From Rhynochetos jubatus (taxonomy: Eukaryota > Chordata > Aves > Eurypygiformes > Rhynochetidae), in the NCBI GenBank assembly GCA_027574665.1, contig CM050655.1, positions 15,929,170 to 15,993,169 on the forward strand: DNA of 64,000 nt, in the 5' to 3' direction. Both the position numbers and the translations under genes were made by a program. The notes under the pieces are model-generated. The model was given only the letters and a program-made list of their open reading frames with translations. It had not been told where the DNA came from and ran no database searches. Below are positions 52,921 through 64,000 of this stretch, piece by piece (position 1 is the first letter of the stretch; each line of letters opens with the position of its first letter).

Positions 52921-55900
52921 CAAGTTTTTACTAGCAGTTTGACTGTTTTCTCCAGTCTGTTGATTCCCAGATAAACTATTCCTCGCAATTAAGGGTACCC
53001 TTGATCTCTAGCTAAAAACACCACAGCCCCAAGAATAAATACATACACATACATATATTGATAACTATGACCATGATGAATAATGAAAACTTACAATTAT
53101 TTTCACCATCTCAAATACACAAGTAATGGGTGATATAAGCATTTGACACTGAACATCAAACATTTTATAAATATATATATGAAAAGAGATACACACATAG
53201 CACTCTGTTACAGAGCATTCTCAGGATCATCTACTGAACCAAATAAAACCACTGAACTCAGATTTCTACCCTTTCACCAAGATTCTTGCTCTTCCAAATC
53301 CTGAGCAAAACAGTTCTGCAATAGGCTGGCCAATAGAAATAGATCATGCTTGCACATTCTACTTTAATTGCACTATACTTAATTATTCATTTCTGAGTGA
53401 TTGTCCTTCATATCCTGGTACTCCAAATTCAATGTGCCTGACCTCCTACTTCCTTGAAGTCCAACTAGTAAATCTGATCACTCCAGGAAAATTATCCTTG
53501 GTCCTCAGTAATGGAAATAACTGTTCTAGGCAGCACAAGGTCCTGCTCACCAACTTCTTCCTCAAGATTGTGTAAGCAGTAAATTTTTTTCTAATGGTGT
53601 GAACCAGCTTCTGCTAGCACTTCAAACTGATAAAGGGTTGAGCATCTCACCTAGAGGCAGTTCCACCTGAGGCAAGACAGATCCTCTACCGTAGTACAAG
53701 GCAGCACTGTATTTACTGGACTAGAGAATCAGACTTTGCTCTTATATTAATCATCATAGTTCATAAAGTAGGATTCCACACCATTAATTAATTTCCAATT
53801 TTACCGAGCATTTGACTACATGCTTTCTAGACAGCTGGTTTGAGCATCATCATCCTTGTTGGCAATTCTCAAACCACATAAGTTTACTAATGTAATTAAG
53901 CTTTTCTGTGTGTAAAGAAATAAGGGAATGTTTTATTCTAACTCTATATTGGTGAAACAAGGTAGTCACTTGATCAAACAAGCTGATGAAAATGTATTGC
54001 CTTTGACTTACAGTCTGTGCTCTAAGCATGCAAAGATTATATGGTGATAAATTTATTCTGTGCAACATAATTGATCAAATCAGATAAAACCCTCTAAAAA
54101 CAGATCATGAAACATCTCAAGTGCAGAACCCAAGAGAAGCACTCTCTTCATTATCATACAAATACTGCAAATCAAAAATTATCATCTAATGATTACCACT
54201 GATTTAGTCATGCAAATAAAATTAATACCATGCTGGTAAAAATGTGCAGGTTGGTAACACCAGCAATTACGCTTTCTTGTACTTTTATGAACTGGTACAG
54301 TTTATGAGGAACAAGACTCAAGCTGATTCCAATTACTTTAAGAACATGCCCCAAACTTTATTTCCAGATTCAGGTTGGGGGAAGGTGGGGAGCAAGAAAA
54401 AGAACAATTTAGATTCTTTTATTATTAAAAGTTATATTTTCATGCTGAAATGTAGCACTGCTATTTGGATGAATGCTTATAACAAACTCTGTTAGAGTTA
54501 TTAGCATTCATACAAGAATATTTAAGATAAAGAGCAATGGGAGGTGGCCAGAAGATAAACACAGCTGCAAATGTTTTCTTTTCAGTGCGAGGAAGGAAAA
54601 GTCACCAGAAGTACAAGAAAATCTTTAATGAAACGTTTTCATACAGAGAATTATGTAATTTGTAAACTCTCATTTAAATAATTTCTCCTTTAATAAAAGT
54701 AAAAAAAAAAAATATTCTAAAGAAAAATTCAACATGAATATGGGGAAGAGCATTCATGTTTCCTACCCCTGCAAGCATAACACATTTCCATGAAGATTAT
54801 ACTTTTCCTGCAAACTTGCCTCAAGTCTACTACATAGCAGAGAGCAAGACAACTTAATGGAGAAAATGCATTTTTCATGCCAGCACTCTTCACCACATAC
54901 CCTGAACTTCAGAGCTATTTGACAAAATATTCCTTTCTGAATGAGAACCAGAAAGTTTAGCACATTGTCTAGCATTGTAGAGCACTAAACAGCTATCCTA
55001 CGTAAAATATAGAAATCTGTATTTCTCTACAGATGTTTTGTTCAGAAGACATAGATTGCCAGGGCCTCAACAATCCTTAAAGATCATTTGTTGCATAAGC
55101 ATTTATGTAGTCATCCCAAAGAGAAAGCCAACATGACTCCAATTATATTTTATGGTATGAACAAAATATTTTATGAGTAATTGCCCACATTTATTTTCTG
55201 CTGCTCTTGAGCCTACTCAGGTTTTAAGTTTCCAGAAAAATATTTTACAAATACGATGAAAGGTACCGACCTAAATCACGCAGGGGGGAGTGGGACAGAG
55301 AGGAGATTAGGAACTGAACAGGAATAAAAAAGATCCTAAGAAAGCTTCTATGTTTTTCAGGATACCTTAGCTCAATGATATTGGTATATTTTGAAAAATA
55401 TGTAAGACATGACCTGTAATGTGACGTTTTATAAGCAAGCTACTACAGCCACGAGACTGTAGATCAAAGCTCACAAGCTATTTGAGTTTAATGAATATAA
55501 GTGAAAATCACATTCTTGAGGTGTGTACGCACTTATACTCATTTGACTGATTTTTCAATAAAATTTGTAAACTGCCCTCAAGTCAACAAGTTTGGAAAGT
55601 TTAGACTAACACCTTTCAAGTGTCTTCTGCCAAACCGAAGAGAAAAAAACCCAGTAGTTAAGGTCAACTATAAGCCATTTATTTAGCTTTCTGGAAGGGA
55701 AAAAAAAAAAAGGTCACAAGAAATAACACAGTAGCTTGCATGATGCATTTGAAACTATTACCTAATTTCCAGAAGTACAACCTAAGAAAATCAATACTAT
55801 TCATATACATTTCATGAAAGACAGTTTCCCCCTGGCAAATGCTAAGAGTGAATGTCTGTTCTATTTTATTTGCTCACACTCCCAATAAACAGGCAATGAA

Positions 55901-58158
55901 AGCCTAGGATATGTTTCTATAATTGTATGGCTAGAACAAACCAACAGAATGCTCAGAAATTCAACACCAAAGCCGACTAAAGAAATATTTCCTTTTAGTC
56001 ACACACAGGCTGTTGTTGCGCAGGATTAGGAGAATTTCTATGGAAAGAGTTAAACTGAAAATAAACTGGTCTTCAATGGGAAAAAAGAAAAATAAAAAAT
56101 CCAAACCATAATACACTACTGCATTACTTATCCAAGAGACAATCTCTCAGATTTACTGTGCTTACTTACATAAATGCATATTTCTGTAGCCTGAAGAAGG
56201 ATTAGTGCAACTAAAAGCTCTCCTGCTTTTCTATGTCAGCTGGGATAATGAAATTTTTCTTATAAATTTGGCCTGCATATAACCTTAGATCATCAGTGCT
56301 ACAAACGCCACTACTGTTTAAGTGTCATCTTCTAAACCAAGTGGCTAACAGGTGAAAGGAGAAGAATGCAGATATAGAATTTTTAAATGTCAGGTGTCAA
56401 CAGGTATTACAAAAAGCAGAGAAGGAAAAAAAAAAAAACCCACCCAAATCCAGAAAACAAACCACACAACCCAAGAACTTCCAGACAAGGGGAAAGCATG
56501 CCTGCCTCAAGAAATGCCCGGTTTTGCCTAATGCTCAGAATTGAGCACAACCTTCCTCACACTCCATCACACCAAATTCCACCACACTATTCCATTACAG
56601 AGAATGTAATTATTTAAAACTTTTTCCAAACTCTTACAATTTTCTATTTTGAGACTAAGGGGATCCTGGATCTTTTGCGTTACTTCAGGGGACTTGGCCT
56701 CTGTGAGCATCCCCTAGGACTGGAGATGGAGATTAACATACCAAACTTCCCTTACTGCTTAAAGGTAGACAGCTTTAAAATTCATCTTTTATTCCTGTAA
56801 TAACCAAGACAGAAGCATACTGTGAGAAAGGACTAAAAAAATTCCCACTGAACACTTCATCAACTTGGAAGGATCGGGAAGCAATCTTCTTGGAAAGTCA
56901 GTTCGAATTGTACCTCTGTTACAGAACAGAGAAGGCTGAGCACCACACATGGCCAAATCACAACTGCCTGCCTTTAACTCTTCCCATAGAGCTGAGTGTC
57001 AAGAGATGAAGACAATGCTATTGTTGCATCATTTTCTTGTGCAGAAATTCAATCAAGCCAAGGGCGGGGGTGGGGGGGGGGGGGGGGGGGGGGGGGGGCA
57101 GGATGTACTTAGGAGCTAGCAAACCTACATCCTGGGGCATCTCTAAGGTTACAGGATCTAAGGTAGCTGCAATTACTTAAGTTACATTCAAAATGAAGCT
57201 TTACTATAGTGATCAGTGTTGCACACTGCCCTTATTATTTCATGTATCAATATACTATAGTAAGAGTAAATATAATGCACAGTTTATGATAATATGATAA
57301 GACAGCAACTAATGGAGTTGCCTTTTATACTGGCTTAGAATCTGTACTTTCTGTGCAAGGTCCTTGCATTGTTTCATTGTTAAGAGTACATCACAATTAT
57401 TATTGGTATGGAAAGAAGAGGCCAACAAGTTGCTTGAGGTGGTCTATGGGTGAAAGGATAACTTTGGCTTGCAAAACACAAATTTGGAAATAGGTGTTTA
57501 GCGTTGAAGTTGAAATATCCCCTATTTGCACAATTTTTCTGTATTTATTTTCACCACTACAGGAGACCACCACACTAATTCCCTGTTGCATTTTGGGGAT
57601 TTGAGGTCATCCTGTGAACACTGGGCAGTGCAAGATGCAGGTAGCCGGAACCAAGGAACCAGATAGCTAACCTGTTGGTGTGAATTCAATAAAATCTAAA
57701 GAATATTTGCTTGTCTAAGATGTCTATATGTACACTTACATAATATTATCCTTCATGGATTCATAAATAGGAAACATAGATTCCATGTTCCATATTCTCA
57801 TATAACCTATAAAATCCCAGTCCTCCTCTTTTTTTTTTTACCTGTGCACTTTAATTAAATTGATATTCCAATTACTAATAAATACAAATGCAAGAACAGA
57901 AACTGTAACTGTTTTGTGGTTGCCAAGCCCTTCCACAGGAAGGCCAAGTGCTGAAATGTTCTTTCTGGATTACTTCTGAAGGCCTAGAAAAGCTGTCTCA
58001 GACCTCAGACAAGCACAAATGGTACCACTCTAGTATCAAAAAATGTTTATACAGAAACTTAAAATGTTTACATGACCAAGTCAGGTTTTTGCAGTTCCTT
58101 TCCAAGAAGAAGATTTAAACAACAGTCTCCTTCAGCCATGTTTAGTCCTGTGAGTCAC
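52921..58158. other. Non-coding stretch with a poly(G) run
   Basis: No supported gene or mobile element. It contains A-runs near 54702-54712, 55701-55711 and 56429-56440, and the G27 run at 57072-57098. Confidence 0.6.
57072..57098 (+). repeat. Uninterrupted poly(G)27
   Basis: Twenty-seven consecutive G on the plus strand, preceded by GGGCGGGGGT and ended by CAGGATG. It is very unusual in an AT-rich window, can form G-quadruplexes, and is prone to length variation and sequencing error. Confidence 0.9.
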
Positions 58159-58540
58159 TGTGCTGGTTTTGGCTGGGATAGAGTTAATTTTCTTTACAGT
58201 AGCTATTATAAGGCTATATTTTGGATTTGTGCTGAGAAGAATATTGTTAACACTGATGTTTTAGCTGTTGCCAAGCAATGTTTACATTAAGCCAAGGAGT
58301 TTATCAGTTTCTCATACTGCTCCCCCCATTCTCCCAAATGCTTCTTTACAAGAAGCTGGGAGGAGGCACAGCCAGAACAGCTGACCCACACTGACCAAAG
58401 GGACATTTCATACCATAAGACGTCTTGCTCAGTATATAGGCTGGGGGAAGTCAGCCAAGGCAGGATTGCTGCCTGGGAACAGACTGTCAGTGTCAGTTAG
58501 CAAGTGATGAGTGGTTGTATTACTCTTTTATTTACCTTTC
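58159..58540 (+). mobile_element. Avian retroviral-type LTR, solo and 3'-truncated
   Basis: It starts with the LTR 5' end TGTGCTGGTTTTGGCTGGGA and continues TAGAGTTAATTTTCTTTACA, GGCTATATTTTGGATTTGTG, GCTGGGAGGAGGCACAGCC, CAGCTGACCCACACTGACCA, AAGGGACATTTCATACCATA, AGACGTCTTGCTCAGTATAT and GGCTGGGGGAAG. The TGACCAAAGGGA...CATACCATA...GACGTC order and the TATA-like site are the U3 hallmarks of an LTR family common in neoavian birds (an ERVL-type family, from memory). After about 58540 the expected R/U5 sequence and the CA end are not recognisable. No gag, pol or env remnant lies beside it, so this is a decayed solo LTR. It may once have promoted plus-strand transcription. Confidence 0.88.
58433..58438 (+). 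promoter_or_regulatory. TATA-like site of the LTR
   Basis: AGTATATAGG lies just after the GACGTC element (58420-58425) in the position of the U3 promoter of this LTR family. The GACGTC core is CREB/ATF-like. Whether it still works is unknown. Confidence 0.5.
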
Positions 58541-61500
58541 CATTACATATCATCATCATTAGTAGTATTCTTTGGTCTCCTGAAAAAGCATCTCCATTTC
58601 ATGTATGTTACATTATTTACCCTCTTAGAGTCTTGATCTATTTCATTTGGTAGTAACCATGTAAACCCGATAAGTAACCTAACTGAGATTTTAACTAAAT
58701 GGTATTTCCTGTACTGACTATCCAAATACAGCAGTTCTCATGTTCAGAACACAGTACTCCTTTGTGTCACGCTGCCATTAATTATTGTTTAAAACAATAC
58801 AGATATGCAGTATAACAATCCCATGGTAAGTCAGAATCTAACTCAAGCCTTTAAGAAACTTTTTCTATTAAATGGGCACTCTTACAGGAAAAGATTATTT
58901 ACTATCACTGGACAGAGAATCACAGTGTGTTGGGCACTTTAAAAGTTATCATAAAATGCTATAACTCTCAATCAATATTTACCTTTTGAGACAACTAACT
59001 CTTCACAACGGCCTCAGAAAAATAACTGTCTGATGGGCCCATCTTCTTTCATTACTCCAATACTTAGTACAAAACGCAGAAGCACCTGACTCCAGTGCCA
59101 GCAACAGCAGAAGCAGCAAAACTAACTCACCAAAGTAGAAATAAAAATATCCAATGTGCAGTAGATACATATCTGAAGACCATTAGACAGACAGGAAAAA
59201 AAAATAATCTGGTAGCTGTAAACAAATGTGTTTTGATGACAGAAATATATATAATTTGGACACAGACTTTCAGAATTATATTCAGCATATCAATTGCAAA
59301 ACTCTTAGCTGAAAAGTAAAATTAATAAAAGATAAGTAGGTATGTTTCTGTTATGTTGACTGAAAGAAGTGGAAAAAAGAATGATGTTTCTGATCCTTAC
59401 CTAGTGTGAAAATTTCATATTTGTGCCATATTTACTTATAAAACATTGTCCTCTTTCAAAAACAGTGCAAAATCACTCCAGTCAGGAAAGAAATGCAGCT
59501 TGGGACCAAAACCAGAGGTATGAATCTTTAAATACACATCTGATGAAGCAGTTTGCTGAGGAAGAGCTTTGCTGCAGCATGCTTCTGTTGCTTCCATAAA
59601 ATGGAACAAATATATATTGTGCACCTCGAAGTAAAACTTGTAAAGCTGTCAATGTGAGAATTAAGCCTTTTACTGGTTAAGTAGAGGGACTAAAACTTGA
59701 CAAACACTTCCAGGTTCAATTGTAACAGTTGAGAATGTTAGAACTCGTCTGTATTGCACATACATCTTTGAAAGTTTTAAATCCACTTTACCAACTTACC
59801 AAATTTCTTTGAAGACACTATAAACTGGTTTACATATAAACAGTTTCAGCATGTACAACATAGATCAAAGTCTTCATTTTAATTCTTTCAAAGGACTCTG
59901 CTAACAAGTAAGTTAATCTTTACTTGAAAAGAAAAGTTACAGTTATGAGTCAACTGTCTGAAACAAATGAGACAATTCTCAGTAACCAGAAAAAGCTAGT
60001 AACATAATAGTCCAAAACCGTCCAGAATGTGACACACAGGCTGTATCCATATCAGCAGTTCTTTCAGCAATACAGACAGATTGGTTACTTGAAACAGTTA
60101 TTGCTTGAGGCTTTTCACAGTCTCCCAGTTCTTTCAACTGGATCAAAAAGCCTTACAAACACCTAATATACATTGCAACCGGCTTCAGCTGAGAGGACCT
60201 GACACTTGTATTACTTGCAAGTAGATCATAATCAATAAAAAAGTATCATGCAAAGATCTGTATCAGACTCCTCTTAACTCAAACTGCATCCTGTTTCTTT
60301 ACCAAAATAAAGTTGTGAAAAATATACATAGCTACTTTTGGGAATAATAAAGCTTCCCAAAAATCCATATTTCACAAATTAAAACTTAAAGGAACAAAGA
60401 TTATTCCTTGTTTTAAGGAATGATGATTGTTAGTTTTGTATGCACACACAGATTTTAATGTATGGAAAATAAGTTTCACAACAGCAAAGAAGTTAAGCAA
60501 CTAAAAAAAATATATGGCAAAACCAATAATAGGTACAATGATCAGTGGAGAGAAATAGCAACCAAAAATTAGAAGTAATAAAACTGCAACTCAATTAAAT
60601 GTAAATAGTTTGCTAAATACATGCATTATAAAAAATTGCAATAGAGGTAACACTACATTACATCTTCTGAACATGCCTTTATGTTTTTCTTCAAGAGCTA
60701 TGTCACTTAAAGGGCAATACGCACAGTCTGCAGAGAATCAGCTTAAGAAGAACATTTTAGTTTCAGCCTTAATGTACTTGCACACTGCAGTGCAAACCAC
60801 TGAAGAAATATGATTGCTGAAAGTGTTAAAAAACGACTGGCACATCATGCTTCCTATTCACACTGCTTCTAGAGACGTTATGGATAAGATGCCAAGCAAG
60901 ATACACAAGTGCTTTCTTCCTATGGCTTCTGCACTTCCTATGCTGCTCTCCGTATGACAGGATATTTAATAACAAGGGATTGCTTATTTATTTATTTATA
61001 TCTAACAAAGCAAAATAATGGAATTAAGAATGAAAATATATTGTTATATAACATTATTAACAGCTGTCTCAACAGTTTACAGGGAGGAACTACACTAACT
61101 CGTTCACAGATCTTCTGATATCAAATTTATTCATCATAAAGGTATCAAACCTTGACTTACTCCTTTTGCTTTGTCTAGACAGGGCCACAGTTGTTCAATT
61201 TCATTTAGACTTAATCCAGTGTATTAGTTTCCAATTCCAAATGCTGTCCTGTGTAGAAATATTGCAACATCAGATTGTTTCTCTACGTGGTTTTGATCTT
61301 AGCTTTTGGCAACTTTAGCCCAGTTTGAATTCTGAGGCTTGGCCAAACTTTTGTCCAAGCCCAAAACGAAATGCAAATTTGAGGTGATGGAAAACTCTGC
61401 AAATGGCACATCCCAGAATAAGGTTACTCAAGCCTCTACATAATTCAAAACATCATTTTTCACAGAATTCTATTTAGATCTCTAATTTGTTGCTCCATTT

Positions 61501-62899
61501 ATCCTTATTGAGAAAGAGTATTCATCAGCTCTTTGTCCATGATTGACAACATATGTTCCAACTAACGCCAGTTCCAGCACTGAACTGTCTCACATATTCA
61601 CTGGATGCACCAGCCATGGAGAATAAGAAAACAACAGGACCTAACTACTACCAGTTTGTACTACAATACACTAAGTCACCTTGCGATGCAGTGGTCCATA
61701 TTCAAGCCCCAAACCTCACTCCTCTCCTAAATAAACAATAAATTAAGCATAAAAGCAGCTGTACTAATCAGAAGCAAAGAGATCTCTTCAGTCATTCTCT
61801 GACAGTGGCTTGGTCACTTCTGGATGCCTTGAAAAGGTAGAACAGCGCAAGTATACTGTAATAAGTTTCCTACTATATTCTTCAAGGCTTCATGAGTCTG
61901 TGCCTCAAGGACTTAACTAATTATTAAAGCCCTGTCTTGTGTGTTTATTTATGTGCATCTGAAAGAGAGGGAGAGCGTGTGTGTGTCTGTAACTAGCACC
62001 AGTTATATTTTAGAACCCTTTAAATCTTGCACCATCTACCACATCCTGTGGCAATAGGACCTACTATTAAAACCAGAAAGTGTATCTGAAAATCATCTCC
62101 TTGTGTTCATTTTGTACCTGTCACATAACCCTTTCATTCAAGATACATGCAAGTCCTTGGATGTGCCGCTGAAGACTTCAGTTCAGCAAACCATCATTGG
62201 CAGGGTTCCACCCATGAGATCACATCAAGCTAATTGTTGCTGGGTTGTTGTACAGTCCCTTTAGAATATAACAAGAAGCTGCAGCAAAACACATCATTGT
62301 GCAAACATAAAGCTCAAAAATTATGTGCTACAAAATTATCTGGGATGTTCTGGAGACAAAGACTAAGTAAAAAAAAAACCAAGCATGCTAAAAGTCTCAT
62401 TATCAAAAAACCTACTTATTGCAATACAAAATTAATGATGTCAAAGTAGCACGACAAATCATATTTAGCACATGTAAGAAACAAAGGTATAAACCCTACT
62501 TTCTATTGCTTTACATCAGAATACTGTAAAGGAGGCTTTAGGAACACACTAACGTTAATGAGATTTCCCATCACGCAACACCTTGTGGTACCTCAAAAGT
62601 ATTGTACAATGACAGGATCACATTGAGAGCTCAGGGCTCACTTACTGTATCAAAACTTATCACAACTTGATTGATAAAAGGTTTCCAGTACCTCATGAAA
62701 CTATAAGGTAGCAGCACGTTACCAGCAATTACAGAAAGTAGCATCTTATCCAGAGCATAACCATGCGCAGATTAACCAGAACCCACTGAGTTCATTTCAA
62801 CACAACACATACCTTTAGGATGTTTTTAGGTAAAAGCAATTGCCATGTCAAAGTCACTTAAAACCAGATCTAGCTTTCTCTAAAAGGAGATCCACGGGT
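58541..62899. other. Non-coding stretch
   Basis: AT-rich, with no gene, RNA or repeat family recognised. A GA/GT-rich patch near 61964-61990 is the only simple sequence of note. Frames are under 75 codons. Confidence 0.6.
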
Positions 62900-62942
62900 A
62901 CAGAATCATAGAATAGCTTGGGTTGAAGGGGACACTTTCAGC
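62900..62942 (-). mobile_element. Very short CR1 3' tail
   Basis: The plus strand ACAGAATCATAGAATAGCTT, then GGGTTGAAGGGGACACTTTC, matches the first 40 or so bases of the antisense CR1 3' end (expected ...GAATGGTTTGGGTTGGAAGGGACC). Homology is lost after that, so this is an extremely truncated copy on the minus strand. Confidence 0.8.
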
Positions 62943-64000
62943 TTTCCAGGCTGTTCAGCATCAATGAAATTCAGGACTCAATTTTGCAGAAATGTTGAGC
63001 CTGCATATAGTGAAACTTGAAAATATAAATTTTATGTCTTATTTCTACAAAAAACAGTCTCTTGTCAGGTTTTCAGAATGTCTTTTGACACACTATGAAT
63101 GTATTTTGAGCACTAGAAAGACTTTGAAAAGCAGATTCCTTGAGGGCCATTTAAGAACTATGGAATCATCTGTAACAAAGGGATTTAAAGATTCCTTAGT
63201 GTAAAACAGATCATATTTATAGTGAAAGCCAGACTACTATGTGACTATTAAACTGAAGACTTCCCTCACTTTCAGGATCAATTTGCCACATGGTCTTCAA
63301 GCATCATCACTGCAGCTGTCAATTTTTTTTATGACTGTGTAATTAGCACCACTTTCAAGATACAGGCATGAACAACACAATTCCCCTATTAAAATCATGT
63401 GGCTTCACCGTATGTCACAGTAATATATATATATGAATGAATTGCAAATAGCTCAATCAGTCATCCACAAAGCCAGCATCTAAAGAACAGCAGATCATGT
63501 CCTAATAGGTCTATTAGATCTACCTTCACTGCTAATATTAATAAAGGAAGGAATGCAAAGAGTGAAATCTGTGAAAAAGTCCTTCATTTTCAGAAAGAGC
63601 AAAGCATGACCCTCCAATGATGGCCCATACCTCGGGGACCATGTTGTGCACCTTATAAAGTGCTTAGAATAGACACCAGGAGAAGATGAAAAGAAGGAAA
63701 AATTAACTCAACAGGTATGCAAAGGGCAACAGATATGGCTAAAAAGAAACTAAAGAGCAATTCTCTAGCTGTAGACAAAGTGGAGTAATTGAGTTGGAGT
63801 AAAAGACCATTTATCCAAAAACTGTCCTTGAATTCAGTAAGATGGACACTAGCAAGACTCAGCCACAGCTGTCTTTCAAGTGGGATAGATGGCTGGACTT
63901 GCATCATCCTGAACCAACTGTGTGCATGAAAACCTTTGCATGTAAACCTTCATAGATGTCTCCCAGCAGTTATGCCAACTGCCAATCCCACTTGTAAGAC
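62943..64000. other. Non-coding end of window
   Basis: No supported gene. The 84-codon minus frame at 63653-63907 is unrecognised. An (AT)6 repeat lies at 63423-63434. Confidence 0.6.
63423..63434. repeat. (AT)6 dinucleotide repeat
   Basis: Six perfect AT units. Confidence 0.9.

Noticed and set aside
49620..58540. The two LTRs as the ends of one provirus about 8.9 kb long
   Set aside because: They differ in decay and in the sequence after the TATA region, neither is complete, and no gag, pol or env remnant lies between them.

Overview
The window looks like AT-rich, non-coding DNA from a bird, most likely a neoavian. The main evidence is dispersed repeats. There are four CR1 non-LTR retrotransposon 3' ends carrying the avian tail signature (CATAGAATCATAGAATGG... 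read antisense). There are also two copies of a retroviral-type LTR that starts TGTGCTGGTTTTGGCTGGGA, a family I associate with neoavian genomes. The sparse repeats, short open frames, A/T homopolymers and low CpG fit a bird gene desert or a very long intron. The species and locus cannot be named from this sequence.

I found no host protein-coding gene, rRNA, tRNA or CRISPR array. The longest open frames are about 107 codons, which is expected by chance in 64 kb, and none resembles a known protein apart from CR1 ORF2 remnants.

Layout: 1-3760 is unremarkable. 3761-4535 is a minus-strand CR1 with an internally deleted, frameshifted ORF2. 4536-29649 is mostly plain non-coding DNA with simple repeats, several perfect inverted repeats (18363-18404 and 28785-28813 are the best) and two possible regulatory blocks (7130-7330 and 12590-12745). 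29650-30540 is a richer block with five E-boxes and homeodomain-type sites. A short CR1 lies at 32990-33131. 37150-37830 is the strongest enhancer-like block. An old CR1 remnant lies at 40274-40345. 48530-49160 is another enhancer-like block that contains a possible non-coding exon. LTR remnants lie at 49620-49975 and 58159-58540, with a further regulatory candidate at 52555-52920 and a 27-base G run at 57072-57098. A CR1 tail lies at 62900-62942.

The biology to test is regulatory. Four to six low-repeat blocks contain SOX, TCF/LEF, MEIS, E-box and homeodomain-type sites, as expected for long-range enhancers in a gene desert around a developmental gene. That reading is inference from composition and motifs; alignment to other vertebrates would decide it. 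I found no convincing novel system.
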